NCBI RefSeq assembly: GCF_000177195.2
Contig: NC_015953.1
Coordinates: 5,952,001 to 6,016,000 of the forward strand
DNA length: 64,000 bases
Reading direction: 5' to 3'
From: Streptomyces sp. SirexAA-E
GTDB taxonomy: Bacteria; Actinomycetota; Actinomycetes; Streptomycetales; Streptomycetaceae
In this document: one piece after another, positions 24,781 to 33,820 of the stretch
Layout of the letters: every line of letters begins with the position of its first letter
Numbering within the stretch: the stretch's first letter is position 1
The notes under the pieces: model-generated
The model's database searches: none
What the model saw: the letters and a program-made list of their open reading frames with translations, nothing else
Told to the model about the DNA's origin: nothing
Made by a program: the position numbers and the translations under genes

Positions 24781-24818
24781 CGAGTCCCCGGGACAGCGGT
24801 GGCCGTCCCGGGGACTCG
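24781..24818. terminator. Bidirectional terminator hairpin
   Basis: Perfect 14-base arms CGAGTCCCCGGGAC (24781-24794) and GTCCCGGGGACTCG (24805-24818) around a 10-base loop, between the convergent exporter and OsmC genes. Confidence 0.85.
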
Positions 24819-24829
24819 TCGGGGAGGGG

Positions 24830-25258
24830 TCAGGCGACCAGTGACGCGGTGAGCGTGATCGTCGTGCCCGACAGCGCCTGGCTGACCGGGCAGTTCGCCT
24901 TGGCGTCCTCGGCGGCCTTCACGAAGCCCGCCTCGTCCAGACCCGGTACCTCGCCCTCCACCGTGAGGTGGATGCCGGTGATGCCGGTACCGGGCTGGAA
25001 GGTGACCTCCGCCTTGGTGTCCAGCCGGGCCGGCGGGTTGCCCGCCGAGGCCAGGCCGTTGGAGAGCGCCATCGAGAAGCAGCTGGAGTGCGCCGCGGCG
25101 ATGAGCTCCTCCGGGCTGGTCCTGCCGTTCGCCTGCTCAGCGCGGGACGGCCAGGAGACCGGGTACTCACCGATCCCTGAGGAATCCAGGGAGACGACGC
25201 CCGATCCCTCCAGCAGGTTGCCTTCCCAGACGGTGTGCGCCTGACGCGTGGTAGCCAT
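24830..25258 (-). CDS. OsmC/Ohr-family peroxidase
   Basis: A 142-residue thiol peroxidase of the OsmC group, which reduces organic hydroperoxides with a lipoyl- or thiol-based reductant. Both catalytic cysteines are present: AAAHSSCFSMALSNGL and AKANCPVSQALSG, with the conserved Glu in SPEELIAAA. The ATG at 25256-25258 fits the usual start (MATTRQAHTVWEGNL); the upstream extension in frame is Arg-rich and not conserved-looking. It is monocistronic and faces the exporter. Confidence 0.93.
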   Translation of the reverse strand: MATTRQAHTVWEGNLLEGSGVVSLDSSGIGEYPVSWPSRAEQANGRTSPEELIAAAHSSCFSMALSNGLASAGNPPARLDTKAEVTFQPGTGITGIHLTVEGEVPGLDEAGFVKAAEDAKANCPVSQALSGTTITLTASLVA

Positions 25259-25340
25259 ACGGGGTCCCTTCGAACGGTGTATGCGGTAGCGCGGTCCACG
25301 TACGCGGCACGGGGCCACGGACGCGGTCCGCCCCCCGAAC

Positions 25341-26432
25341 CTACTGCGCCACCAGACCCTTCGCGTCACGCGCCAGTGCCGTCAGCCGTGAGATCGCCCG
25401 GAAATACTTCTTCCGGTACCCGCCGTTCAGCATCTCGTCGCTGAACAGCCGGTCGAACGGGAGGCCGGAGGCGAGCACCGGCACCTCGCGGTCGTACAGC
25501 CGGTCCGCGAGCACCACCAGCCGCAGCGCCGTCGACTGGTCCGGCACCGGCTCCACATCCGTGAGGCAGACCGCCGTGATTCCGTCGGTCAGCGCCCCGT
25601 ACCGGCTCGGGTGGACCCGGGCGAGATGGCCGAGCAGCGCCGGGAAGTCGTCCAGGGAGGCGCCCGCCGTGGCGTACGCGGCCTTCGTGACCTGGTCCGA
25701 GGAGTACGGCGGCGGGGCCTCGGGCAGCCCGCGGTGGCGGTAGTCCTCACCGTCGATCCGCAGCGGCCGGAAGTGCGCCGAGAGGCCCTGGATCTCCCGC
25801 AGGAAGTCCGCGGCGGCGAACCGGCCCTCGCCGAGCTTCCCGGGCAGGGTGTTCGAGGTGGCGGCCAGCGCCACACCCGCCTCGACCAGCCTGCTGAGCA
25901 GGGAGGACACCAGGACCGTGTCACCCGGGTCGTCGAGTTCGAACTCGTCGATGCAGAGCAGCCGGTGTCCGCCGAGGGTCTGCACGGTCTGCTGGAAGCC
26001 GAGCGCCCCGACCAGGTTCGTCAGCTCGACGAACGTGCCGAACGCCTTGAGCGACGGGTCCGCCGGGGTGGCGTGCCAGAGGGAGGCCAGCAGGTGCGTC
26101 TTGCCGACGCCGTACCCGCCGTCGAGATAGACCCCGCGCGGTCCCGTGGGGCCCGCGGCCCTCTTCCCGAACCACCGGCGCCTGCCCGTCCCCGTGGCGT
26201 GCGCCCCGCCGAGCCCTGCGGCGAACGAACTGAGCACCTCGACCGCCTCGCGCTGACTCGGCTGGTCCGGGTCGGGCTCGTACGTCTCGAAACGCACCGA
26301 GTCGAAGCGCGGCGGCGGCACCATCTCCGCGACCAGGCGGTCGGCGGGGACGCGCGGCTCGAGGGCGCACAGGGACTGCGGGGCCGTTTCAGCTATGGGG
26401 CTCTGCCCCGGCACGGCGGTGGAGGACGACAC
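25341..26432 (-). CDS. zapE: Cell division protein ZapE (AFG1-like ATPase)
   Basis: A 363-residue AAA+-like ATPase. Walker A is DGGYGVGKTHLLAS, Walker B is LLCIDEFELDDPGD, and the sensor region reads LAATSNTLPGKLGEGRF. The N-terminus carries FDSVRFETYEPDPDQPSQRE. ZapE in E. coli binds FtsZ and acts late in division; the eukaryotic Afg1/LACE1 is mitochondrial. The GTG start (26430-26432) lies 37 bases from the divergent RibD-like gene. The N-terminal 30 residues are low-complexity and may be an annotation extension. Confidence 0.93.
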   Translation of the reverse strand: MSSSTAVPGQSPIAETAPQSLCALEPRVPADRLVAEMVPPPRFDSVRFETYEPDPDQPSQREAVEVLSSFAAGLGGAHATGTGRRRWFGKRAAGPTGPRGVYLDGGYGVGKTHLLASLWHATPADPSLKAFGTFVELTNLVGALGFQQTVQTLGGHRLLCIDEFELDDPGDTVLVSSLLSRLVEAGVALAATSNTLPGKLGEGRFAAADFLREIQGLSAHFRPLRIDGEDYRHRGLPEAPPPYSSDQVTKAAYATAGASLDDFPALLGHLARVHPSRYGALTDGITAVCLTDVEPVPDQSTALRLVVLADRLYDREVPVLASGLPFDRLFSDEMLNGGYRKKYFRAISRLTALARDAKGLVAQ

Positions 26433-26469
26433 AACTCCCCAGCTTACGGGCCATGCCAGACTGCCTCAC

Positions 26470-27252
26470 ATGCGACGCCTGCTCCCTGTGACGGATCTGA
26501 CAACCCGCGCCCCCCGCCCGGAGGCGGCCACCGACCGCGAGTGGACGCTCGACGAGCTGGCCGAGGCCTACGCCTACCCCGGAGGGGAGCGCCCCTGGCT
26601 GCGCGCGAACATGGTGACCACACTGGACGGCGCGGCCCAGCACGACGGCCGCTCCCAGGGCATCTCCTGCGCCACGGACATGCGGATCTTCGGCACCCTG
26701 CGGGGACTGGCCGACGTGGTCCTCGTGGGCGCCGAGACGGTACGGCTGGAGGGCTACCGGCCCGCCCGGGCGCGTGAGGCGTTCGCGGAGCGGCGGGCGG
26801 CGGCCGGGCAGGGGCCCGCGCCCGCGATCGCCGTCGTCACCGCGAGCCTCGACCTGGACTTCTCGCTGCCGCTGTTCGTCTCGCCACTGGTCCCGACCCT
26901 GGTGATCACCGGAGCCGGCGCCCCGTCCGACCGCGTCCACGCCGCCCGGGACGCGGGCGCCGAGGTGCTGTTCGCCGGGGAGGGGGCGGTCGTCGAACCG
27001 GCGCGCGCGGTGGCGGAACTGGCCGCCCGGGGCCACACCCGGCTGCTCACGGAGGGCGGCCCGAGGCTCCTCGGGCAGTTCGTGGCGGCGGATGTGCTGG
27101 ACGAGCTGTGCCTGACGGTCTCCCCGATGCTCACCGCGGGGGGCGCGCAGCGTATCGCGACCGGGCCCGGTGTGACGGTGCCGGAACGTTTCTCCCTCAC
27201 ATCTCTGCTGGAGGAGGCAGGATTCCTCTTCAGCCAGTACGGAAAGATCTGA
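26470..27252 (+). CDS. RibD C-terminal-domain reductase
   Basis: A 260-residue protein with the dihydrofolate-reductase-like fold of the RibD reductase domain. Motifs are RANMVTTLDGAAQHDGRS (substrate loop), LADVVLVGAETVRLEGY (NADPH side) and LLTEGGPRLLGQFVAADVLDEL. In riboflavin synthesis this domain reduces the pyrimidine ribosylamine with NADPH. There is no deaminase domain here and no rib operon, so it may act as a stand-alone reductase of another pyrimidine or pterin. The start MRRLLPVTDL at 26470 lacks a strong ribosome-binding site and may be leaderless. Confidence 0.88.
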   Translation: MRRLLPVTDLTTRAPRPEAATDREWTLDELAEAYAYPGGERPWLRANMVTTLDGAAQHDGRSQGISCATDMRIFGTLRGLADVVLVGAETVRLEGYRPARAREAFAERRAAAGQGPAPAIAVVTASLDLDFSLPLFVSPLVPTLVITGAGAPSDRVHAARDAGAEVLFAGEGAVVEPARAVAELAARGHTRLLTEGGPRLLGQFVAADVLDELCLTVSPMLTAGGAQRIATGPGVTVPERFSLTSLLEEAGFLFSQYGKI

Positions 27253-27257
27253 CACAT

Positions 27258-27278
27258 ACCGGAATTTCCCGTTCCGGT
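27258..27278. promoter_or_regulatory. Inverted repeat upstream of the 156-aa conserved gene
   Basis: ACCGGAA (27258-27264) and TTCCGGT (27272-27278) are perfect 7-base arms with a 7-base AT-rich spacer. A second small hairpin, CCCCGT/ACGGGG (27310-27315 and 27322-27327), follows. The first could be an operator, or a weak terminator after the reductase gene. Confidence 0.4.
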
Positions 27279-27389
27279 TAGCTCCGGATGGGCAGACTTG
27301 ACCCTGCGACCCCGTGCGATGACGGGGAAGGATGGTTTCAGCAGCAGCGGCCGCACACGGCCGAAGAGATGAAGCGGAAGGCGCCTGTC

Positions 27390-27860
27390 GTGTTCACAAG
27401 CGTTTTGATGATCGAGAAGCCCCTCAGCCCCGTGGACGTGGAGTTCGTCACCACGCTCCACGGCGAGGAGCGGATCTCGTTCGTCGTCCTCATGCAGCCC
27501 CGCGGCGACCAGGCCGACGTACTGCTGCGCGCGATCGACGACGTGGCGCTGGGCGAGCTCAAGGAGGCCGCCCGGGAGAACGAGGAGCCGGAGGGCAGGG
27601 CCGCCCAGGAGCCCGCCGCGGTGGCGCTGGAGTACTCGCTCCAGGAGCTGCGCAAGGCCGGCGCCGAGGCGGTCGGGCAGGTGGTCGAGGACCACCCCCT
27701 GGACAGGCTGAGGACCGTGGTCGAGGATTCCCGGGCCGACGAGGTCATCGTGCTGACCGCGCCCCACTACGTCGAGGAGTTCTTCCACCGCGACTGGGCG
27801 TCACGGGCCCGTCACAAGGTGGGCGTACCGGTGCTCAAGCTCTTCGCGCACAACGAATAG
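27390..27860 (+). CDS. Conserved actinobacterial protein, universal-stress-like fold suspected
   Basis: A 156-residue soluble acidic protein starting MFTSVLMIEKPLSPVDVEFV at GTG 27390, with GGAAGG nine bases upstream; a longer in-frame start at 27369 is less likely. An N-terminal strand-helix is followed by SFVVLMQPRGDQADVLLRAI, a charged mid region, and VVEDSRADEVIVLTAPHYVE, which resembles the core of universal stress proteins. Orthologues are often annotated as indole-3-glycerol-phosphate synthase, but the (beta/alpha)8 motifs of that enzyme are not visible. It is 48 bases before murC. Function unknown. Confidence 0.8.
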   Translation: MFTSVLMIEKPLSPVDVEFVTTLHGEERISFVVLMQPRGDQADVLLRAIDDVALGELKEAARENEEPEGRAAQEPAAVALEYSLQELRKAGAEAVGQVVEDHPLDRLRTVVEDSRADEVIVLTAPHYVEEFFHRDWASRARHKVGVPVLKLFAHNE

Positions 27861-27908
27861 GCTGGGGCCGGACCACACCCACCCGTCGCACCCTCGGGAG
27901 ACTCACGC

Positions 27909-29303
27909 ATGGCACCCGGTATTCCTGCCGCCCTGGAACGGCCGCACTTCATCGGCATCGGCGGCGCCGGAATGTCGGGCATCGCGAAGATCCTCGCCCA
28001 GCGGGGCGCCAAGGTGGCGGGCAGCGACGCCAAGGAGTCCGCCACCGCCGAGGCGCTGCGCGCGCTGGGGGCGACCGTCCACATCGGGCACGCCGCGGGC
28101 CACCTCGCCGACGACGCGTCCTGCGTGGTCGTCTCCAGCGCCATCCGCCCGGACAACCCCGAGCTGGTCCGCGCCGCGGAGCTGTCCGTGCCGGTCGTCC
28201 ACCGCTCCGACGCGCTCGCCGCCCTGATGGAGGGCCTGCGGGCGATCGCCGTCGCCGGCACGCACGGCAAGACCACCACCACCTCGATGCTCGCCGTCGC
28301 CCTGTCCGGTCTGGGTCTCGACCCCTCGTACGCCATCGGCGGCGACCTGGAGGGCCCCGGCACGAACGCCGCGCACGGCGGGGGCGACATCTTCGTCGCC
28401 GAGGCCGACGAGAGCGACCGCAGCTTCCAGAAGTACGTCCCCCAGGTCGCGATCGTCCTCAACGTCGAGCTGGACCACCACGCCAACTACGCCTCCATGG
28501 ACGAGATCTACGAGTCCTTCGAGACGTTCACCGGCAAGGTCGTGCCCGGTGGCACGCTCGTCGTCTCCGCCGACCAGCAGGGCGCCGTCGAGCTGACCCG
28601 GCGGGTCCGCGGGCAGGACGGCCTCCAGGTCGTCACCTACGGCGAGGCCGAGGGCGCCGACGTACGGGTGCACAAGATCACCCCGCGCGGGCTGACCAGC
28701 GAGGTCACCGTCGTGCTGGGCGGCAAGTACCTCACCTTCACCGTTTCCGTGCCCGGCCGGCACTACGCGCTCAACGCCGTCGCGGCCCTCGCCGCCGGAG
28801 TCGCCCTCGGCGTCCCGGCGCACAACCTGGCCTCCGCGATCGGCACCTACACCGGCGTCAAGCGCCGTCTCCAGCTCAAGGGCGAGGCGGCCGGCGTCCA
28901 GGTCATCGACTCCTACGCGCACCACCCCACGGAGATGGCCGCCGACCTGGAGGCCATGCGGGGCGCCGCCGCCGGGTCCCGGCTGCTGGTGGTCTTCCAG
29001 CCGCACCTCTTCTCCCGTACGCAGGAGCTCGGTACCGAGATGGGCCAGGCCCTCGCCCTCGCCGACGCCTCTCTGGTCCTGGACATCTATCCCGCCCGTG
29101 AGGACCCGATCCCGGGCATCACCAGCGAGCTGATCATCGATGCCGCGAAGACGGCCGGGGCCGACGTCACGGCCGTCCACGACAAGGCCCGGATCCCCGC
29201 CGCCGTGGCGGGAATGGCGAAGCCCGGCGATCTCGTTCTCACCATGGGAGCGGGCGACGTCACCGACCTCGGCCCGCGGATCCTGGACCACCTGTCGAAC
29301 TGA
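27909..29303 (+). CDS. murC: UDP-N-acetylmuramate--L-alanine ligase
   Basis: ATP-dependent addition of L-Ala to UDP-MurNAc, the first amino-acid step of peptidoglycan precursor synthesis. The 464-residue protein has the Mur ligase three-domain layout: GIGGAGMSGIAKILAQRGAK (UDP-binding Rossmann), AGTHGKTTTTSMLAVAL (ATP P-loop), EADESDRSFQKY (metal/ATP) and DSYAHHPTEMAADLEAM (catalytic). It lies outside a dcw cluster, alone with msrB 10 bases downstream, as is usual for Streptomyces. The start ATG at 27909 fits the length of other MurC proteins. Confidence 0.95.
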   Translation: MAPGIPAALERPHFIGIGGAGMSGIAKILAQRGAKVAGSDAKESATAEALRALGATVHIGHAAGHLADDASCVVVSSAIRPDNPELVRAAELSVPVVHRSDALAALMEGLRAIAVAGTHGKTTTTSMLAVALSGLGLDPSYAIGGDLEGPGTNAAHGGGDIFVAEADESDRSFQKYVPQVAIVLNVELDHHANYASMDEIYESFETFTGKVVPGGTLVVSADQQGAVELTRRVRGQDGLQVVTYGEAEGADVRVHKITPRGLTSEVTVVLGGKYLTFTVSVPGRHYALNAVAALAAGVALGVPAHNLASAIGTYTGVKRRLQLKGEAAGVQVIDSYAHHPTEMAADLEAMRGAAAGSRLLVVFQPHLFSRTQELGTEMGQALALADASLVLDIYPAREDPIPGITSELIIDAAKTAGADVTAVHDKARIPAAVAGMAKPGDLVLTMGAGDVTDLGPRILDHLSN

Positions 29304-29313
29304 GGGAGCCACC

Positions 29314-29721
29314 GTGTCCTACGACGTCGAGAAACCGGACGAGCAATGGCGGGCGGAGCTCACCCCCGCCGAATACGCGGTGCTGCGCAAGGCCGGCACC
29401 GAGCCGGCGTTCGTGGGCGAGTACACCGACACCAGGACGGCGGGCGTCTACTCCTGCCGCGCCTGCGGGGCGGAGCTCTTCCGCTCCGACACCAAATTCG
29501 AGTCGCACTGCGGCTGGCCGTCCTTCTACGACCCGAAGGACACCGACGCGGTCGAGCTGATCTCGGACACCAGTCACGGCATGGTCCGCACCGAGGTGCG
29601 CTGCGCCCGGTGCGGCTCGCACCTCGGTCACGTGTTCGAGGGTGAGGGGTATCCGACCCCCACCGACCAGCGGTACTGCATCAACTCGATCTCGCTGCGA
29701 CTGGAGCCGGAAGAGGCCTGA
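29314..29721 (+). CDS. msrB: Peptide-methionine (R)-S-oxide reductase
   Basis: Repairs methionine-R-sulfoxide in proteins with thioredoxin. The 135-residue protein has two zinc CxxC pairs (YSCRACGAEL and VRCARCGSHL), the fold motif SHCGWPSFYDP and the catalytic Cys of QRYCINSISLRL near the C-terminus. The GTG start at 29314 follows GAGGGAG by five bases and lies 10 bases past murC, so the genes are probably co-transcribed. Confidence 0.95.
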   Translation: MSYDVEKPDEQWRAELTPAEYAVLRKAGTEPAFVGEYTDTRTAGVYSCRACGAELFRSDTKFESHCGWPSFYDPKDTDAVELISDTSHGMVRTEVRCARCGSHLGHVFEGEGYPTPTDQRYCINSISLRLEPEEA

Positions 29722-29752
29722 GGGCGCTCCCGGCGTGCGGGCCGGGCGGCCG

Positions 29753-30223
29753 TCAGGCGTCTTCGGACGTGGCGGCCGCCGCGGCACGCAGCAGCGGGTG
29801 CACGACCCCCGGGAACACCGTCGCCTGGACGACCTCCTCGGCCGACCCGCCCCGGATCACGGTCCCGGCGACGCCCCAGGGACGCCCGGCCAGCCGGATC
29901 GTCAGCGTGTACGAGGACGGGCAGCCCGTGCACTCGTAGCGGTCCGCCCAGACCTCCACGTCGGTGACGCTGCCCGGATACCGCTTCACGTGCAGGTGCC
30001 GGGCGTGGCAGCGCCCGCAGTCCTCACCGGGTTCGCAGGTGCTGCCGCACGGACAGGGCACGTCGGCCGACCCGGCGGGCGTCCACCGCTGCGTGAGCAC
30101 GGCCGCACGGGTCGCGCTCGTGTCCTTCATCGCCTTCAGGTGGCGCGCGGCGACGTTGTACGACTCCCCGGTCGCCGCCATCCGGTCCCGGATCACGTCC
30201 TTGCGTCCGCGGTTGGTCGTCAT
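29753..30223 (-). CDS. Cys-rich hypothetical protein with N-terminal basic module
   Basis: A 156-residue protein not recognised as a named family. The N-terminus (RGRKDVIRDRMAATGESYNV) matches a short basic helix-rich module seen at the start of many actinobacterial proteins. The middle has a zinc-type cluster, PCPCGSTCEPGEDCGRCHAR, and a further CTGC (ECTGCPSSY) about 30 residues later. This suggests one or two zinc sites. The C-terminus is a beta-rich stretch with an Ala-rich end. It converges on msrB. Its length and codon use look like a real gene. Confidence 0.7.
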   Translation of the reverse strand: MTTNRGRKDVIRDRMAATGESYNVAARHLKAMKDTSATRAAVLTQRWTPAGSADVPCPCGSTCEPGEDCGRCHARHLHVKRYPGSVTDVEVWADRYECTGCPSSYTLTIRLAGRPWGVAGTVIRGGSAEEVVQATVFPGVVHPLLRAAAAATSEDA

Positions 30224-30322
30224 GGCTCTCCTCCTGGGGTGTCACGCAGCCCACCGGAGGCACACGAGATCGGAACACTCCACGGTACCTGGCGCGCACG
30301 GCCGCTCGCGCCCCGCCGCGGG

Positions 30323-32734
30323 TCACCCCCGGCGCACGCGCCCCGCGATGCGTCTGCCGAGACGCCCCAGCGAGCGCGAGGGGCGGTTCCAGGCGCGGAA
30401 GGCGTCGAGCGTGCGGCTGGTGCCCGCGCTCTCCACACCCGCCTCGACGGCCGCGACCTCCTCCGGTGACAGCGCCCGGACCACGGGCCGCAGGACCTCT
30501 TCCAGCAGGGCCGTACGGGTCCGCGTCCAGGCGTCGCCCGCGTGCGGATGGGACGTCCAGACGGTGAAGCAGTCCGCCGCGTACACGGGGTCGGTACGCA
30601 GCAGGGCGGCCACCTCGTCACGGCGGGCCGCCCGGCCGTAGGCGGCGATCAGCTCCTCGTCCTCGCTGTGCACACAGGCGAACAGCTCCGCCTCCGGCCG
30701 GTCCGGGGCGAGCAGCCGGCGCGCCACCGCTCCGTAGGCGTGGTCCCGGACCGACGGCTCCACCGGCTCGGCCCCCTCGCGCAGGGAGCGGGCCCGCCCG
30801 GCCCAGCCGGGCTCCGCCGTGCCGGCGCGCACCTCCCGGGCGAAGTCCAGCAGGAGCAGACCGGCGCGCACCCGGGCGTCGATCTCCTGCGGGAAGGCGC
30901 GCAGCACGTCGTGGGCGAGCGCCGGGCCGTCCTCGTCGTCCGCCGGGGCGGCGAGCGCGGCGTCCACCAGGTGCCGCCAGGTCCCGGCCGTCCGGTGGGC
31001 GTCCGAGGTGGTCTCGCCGAGCAGCGCGAGCCCCTCGGCGGCCGTCAGCCCGTCCCGGCCCCAGACCAGGCCCACCGCCGTGCGCAGCACCAGCGGTTCG
31101 GAGAACGGGGACATGCCGGCGGCCCGCAGCACCGTGTGCAGGACCTCCACCCGCCCCGCGCCCCGTGCCTTCGCCCCGGGTGCCGCCGCGCACATCCGCA
31201 GATGCGGCAGTGCCTGCGTGCCCGTGAACGGCAGGGGCACCCGCGCCAGCAGCCGCTCCGCGCCCGCCGGGTCGTCGGGGGCGAGCCGGTCCAGCTCGCC
31301 GAGCAGCGCCGTCCGCACGTCGAACTGCTCGTCCAGCAGATCGGGCAGCGCCGGACACGCCCCGGCCTCCGCGTCGTCCAGGAGCGCGCCCGCCAGACGG
31401 CGTACGACGCCCGGGAGCACCTCCGTGCGGTCCAGGCCGAGCAGCCGCGCCACGCGCAGCAGCTGCACGGTCCGCGCGACGCCCCCGGCGGCCCCCGCGG
31501 TGAGTTCGGCCAGCAGGTCCTCGCCCAGCTCCGCCACCAGCGCGTCGACCGCGCGCTGCCCGGCGGCCCCGGCGAACGCGGAGCGGGCCGGCGGTTCCAG
31601 GGTGACGTCGCCTCCGTGGACCGCCTCGGTCACCAGCAGCGCGGCCAGCGGGGCGGTGACGGCGGCCGGGGAGCGGCCGTCGAGCGCCGTGAGCAGCCGG
31701 AGCGCGGCGGCGCACTCGGCGGGCGTACGGTCCTCGCCGGGCGCGGTGAGCGCGGCGGTCAGCTGCTGGGTCCGCTTCTCGTCCAAGGCGTACGGCCGCA
31801 CCGCCGCCCAGTCGGCGGCGGCGGCGCGCTCCTCGGACGCCAGCGCGATACCCGCGCCCAGCGCCGTCACGGCGAGCGGCCCGGCGGAGAACGGCTCGCC
31901 CGGCAGTTCGGCCGCGTCCCGGAAGAGCTCCGGGGCCCGGTGGCGCCAGATGCGGGCGGCGGTCGCCGCCCAGGCGTCGTCCCCCGGGCCGGCGGGGCGC
32001 GGCCCGGTGGTGACGTGCACGCGGAAGCGGGGATCGCGCACGTCGGGCGCGTCCTGCGGCTGCACCCCGACGACCCGGTGCGCGGCGGCCCCCGGGTGCC
32101 GGGTGTAGGTGGTGAAGGTCAGCCGTTCGGCGTGCTCCCGCGGCAGTACGGCGACGGCGAGGGCGATCCACCGGGCCACGTCCGCGCTGTGCCGCTCCAC
32201 GAGCACGACCTGCGGCGCGGACGGGTCCTCGCTCGCCCGTCGTATGTCGCCGAGGACGGCGGCCAGCCACGGGCCGCGGGACACGGCGAAGTCGCCCAGC
32301 CCGTCGCGGGAGAGGCCGCCCGACGGCCCGGCCAGGGCCAGCGAGGTCAGCGGATCGGGCCGGGTCCGCCCGGGTGTCGAGGAGAGCCACCCGGAGGCCC
32401 CCCACGCGGCGACCGGCAGCAGCCGTCCCGGCAGGGGCGTGTCCGCCGGGAGGTGGACGGCGTGGGCGTGGAAACCGGAGGTGCCGGAGGCCACCGTGCG
32501 GCTGACCAGGTGGCTGCCGTCGGAGAGGGAGCTGAAACCGAACGCGACGGGCAGCGCGCGGAGTTCGGCGTCGGTGGGCCGCTCCGGGGTGCCCGTCGGC
32601 GCCGCGTAGGCGAGCAGCGGCGCGGCCTCCGCGCGCACCGGCCCGGGTATCGCGGCGTCGACGGCGGTGAACCGGCCGCCTGATCCCCCGTCACCTGCCG
32701 TGGCGGCGGTGTAGTGCAACTGCGCGAGGCTCAT
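30323..32734 (-). CDS. GTPase-associated protein 1 (GAP1)-like protein
   Basis: An 803-residue soluble protein. The N-terminal 250 residues resemble the GAP1-N domain: LAQLHYTAATAGDGGSGGRF, ALPVAFGFSSLSDGSHLVSR, and LAVAVLPREHAERLTFTTYT. The rest is an Ala/Leu/Arg-rich helical region like the GAP1 middle domain. These proteins are linked by comparative genomics to TRAFAC-type GTPase conflict systems. The ATG at 32732-32734 follows AAAAGGACC. No GTPase, effector or partner gene is next to it, so it may be an orphan. The family call is from memory of the domain's look and is moderate. Confidence 0.72.
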   Translation of the reverse strand: MSLAQLHYTAATAGDGGSGGRFTAVDAAIPGPVRAEAAPLLAYAAPTGTPERPTDAELRALPVAFGFSSLSDGSHLVSRTVASGTSGFHAHAVHLPADTPLPGRLLPVAAWGASGWLSSTPGRTRPDPLTSLALAGPSGGLSRDGLGDFAVSRGPWLAAVLGDIRRASEDPSAPQVVLVERHSADVARWIALAVAVLPREHAERLTFTTYTRHPGAAAHRVVGVQPQDAPDVRDPRFRVHVTTGPRPAGPGDDAWAATAARIWRHRAPELFRDAAELPGEPFSAGPLAVTALGAGIALASEERAAAADWAAVRPYALDEKRTQQLTAALTAPGEDRTPAECAAALRLLTALDGRSPAAVTAPLAALLVTEAVHGGDVTLEPPARSAFAGAAGQRAVDALVAELGEDLLAELTAGAAGGVARTVQLLRVARLLGLDRTEVLPGVVRRLAGALLDDAEAGACPALPDLLDEQFDVRTALLGELDRLAPDDPAGAERLLARVPLPFTGTQALPHLRMCAAAPGAKARGAGRVEVLHTVLRAAGMSPFSEPLVLRTAVGLVWGRDGLTAAEGLALLGETTSDAHRTAGTWRHLVDAALAAPADDEDGPALAHDVLRAFPQEIDARVRAGLLLLDFAREVRAGTAEPGWAGRARSLREGAEPVEPSVRDHAYGAVARRLLAPDRPEAELFACVHSEDEELIAAYGRAARRDEVAALLRTDPVYAADCFTVWTSHPHAGDAWTRTRTALLEEVLRPVVRALSPEEVAAVEAGVESAGTSRTLDAFRAWNRPSRSLGRLGRRIAGRVRRG

Positions 32735-32964
32735 GTGTCGGTCCTTTTCCGTGCCACGTCCGTCCGGGCCCACCGCGGTCACAACTCCGCGAGGGGAGCG
32801 GTCCGTAGTCGCGTGGGCAGACGCTATCAAGGCCCGGGCGCCCGGCCCGCGCCGTCGGGGAGGCACCAGGGGGAGGCGCCCGGCGCACGGGCGCGCTCTC
32901 CCGGGTGCGACACGAGGTCGCCGTGCCGTGTCCCCCGGAGCCGCGAGGCCCTAAGTTGGCCGGT

Positions 32965-33804
32965 ATGAGCGAGGTGCTGCTGTCCGCCGGAGTGGTGGAG
33001 TACGAGGACACCGGTGGCGACGGGCCCGTGGTGGTGCTGCTGCACGGGGTCGCGATGAACGGTTCGCTCTGGCGGCACGTCGTCGCCGGCCTGGGCGCGG
33101 ACTTCCGCTGCGTCGTGCCCACGCTGCCGCTGGGCGGCCACCGCAGACCGATGCTGCCCGACGCCGACCTCACGGTCCGGGGGGTCGCCCGGCTCGTGGC
33201 GGAGTTCCTGGACGCGCTCGGACTCCAGGACGTCACGCTCGTGATGAACGACTGGGGCGGCGCCCAGTTCCTCGTCGCCGACGGGCGGGACCGGCGGATC
33301 GGCAGGCTGGTGCTCACCTCCTGCGAGGCGTTCGGCAACTTCCCGCCCGGGCTGCCCGGACGCAATCTGTACCTCGCGGCGAAGGTGCCCGGCGGCCTGC
33401 GGCTCGCCTTCGCCCTGCTGAAGCTCAAGCCGCTGCGCAGGCTCCCGGTCACCTGGGGCTGGATGAGCAAGCGGCCGGTTCCGCCCGAGGTGATGGACGA
33501 GTGGTTCCGGCCCCTGTGGACCTCCGCCGCGATCCGCCGGGACCTCAGGGCCTACGCACTCGGCGTACCGCCCGAGAGGGAACTCCTGGAGTGGGCCGAG
33601 GCGTTGCGTACGTTCGACCGGCCCGCTCTCGTCGTCTGGGCCACCGAGGACAAGGTCATGCCGCCCTCCCACGGGCGCAGGCTGGCCGGCCTGCTGCCCC
33701 GGGGCGAGCTCGTGGAGGTCGAGGACAGCTACACGCTGATTCCCCAGGACCGGCCGGAGCGGCTCTGCGAGGCCCTGAGGGCGTTCGTCCCGCGGCCCTC
33801 CTGA
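32965..33804 (+). CDS. Alpha/beta hydrolase, haloalkane-dehalogenase-like, catalytic His not conserved
   Basis: A 279-residue alpha/beta hydrolase. The oxyanion segment is VVVLLHGVAMNGSLWRHV and the nucleophile elbow is VMNDWGGAQFL (Asp96), as in haloalkane dehalogenases. The acid region is LVVWATEDKVMPPSH. At the point where the family has a His, the sequence is VEDSYTLIPQDRPERL; aligning DRPE with the family's DxPE puts Thr in the His position. The protein may have a different nucleophile-relay or may bind without hydrolysis. The start ATG 32965 has only a weak site (230 bases from the divergent GAP1-like gene). Confidence 0.85.
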   Translation: MSEVLLSAGVVEYEDTGGDGPVVVLLHGVAMNGSLWRHVVAGLGADFRCVVPTLPLGGHRRPMLPDADLTVRGVARLVAEFLDALGLQDVTLVMNDWGGAQFLVADGRDRRIGRLVLTSCEAFGNFPPGLPGRNLYLAAKVPGGLRLAFALLKLKPLRRLPVTWGWMSKRPVPPEVMDEWFRPLWTSAAIRRDLRAYALGVPPERELLEWAEALRTFDRPALVVWATEDKVMPPSHGRRLAGLLPRGELVEVEDSYTLIPQDRPERLCEALRAFVPRPS

Positions 33805-33820
33805 GAGCTGCCCCCGCGTC

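Noticed and set aside
30542..32683. A 713-residue frame on the plus strand over the GAP1-like gene
   Set aside because: Arg/Gly/Ala/Pro-rich antisense shadow with no motif, compared with a protein-like composition on the minus strand.
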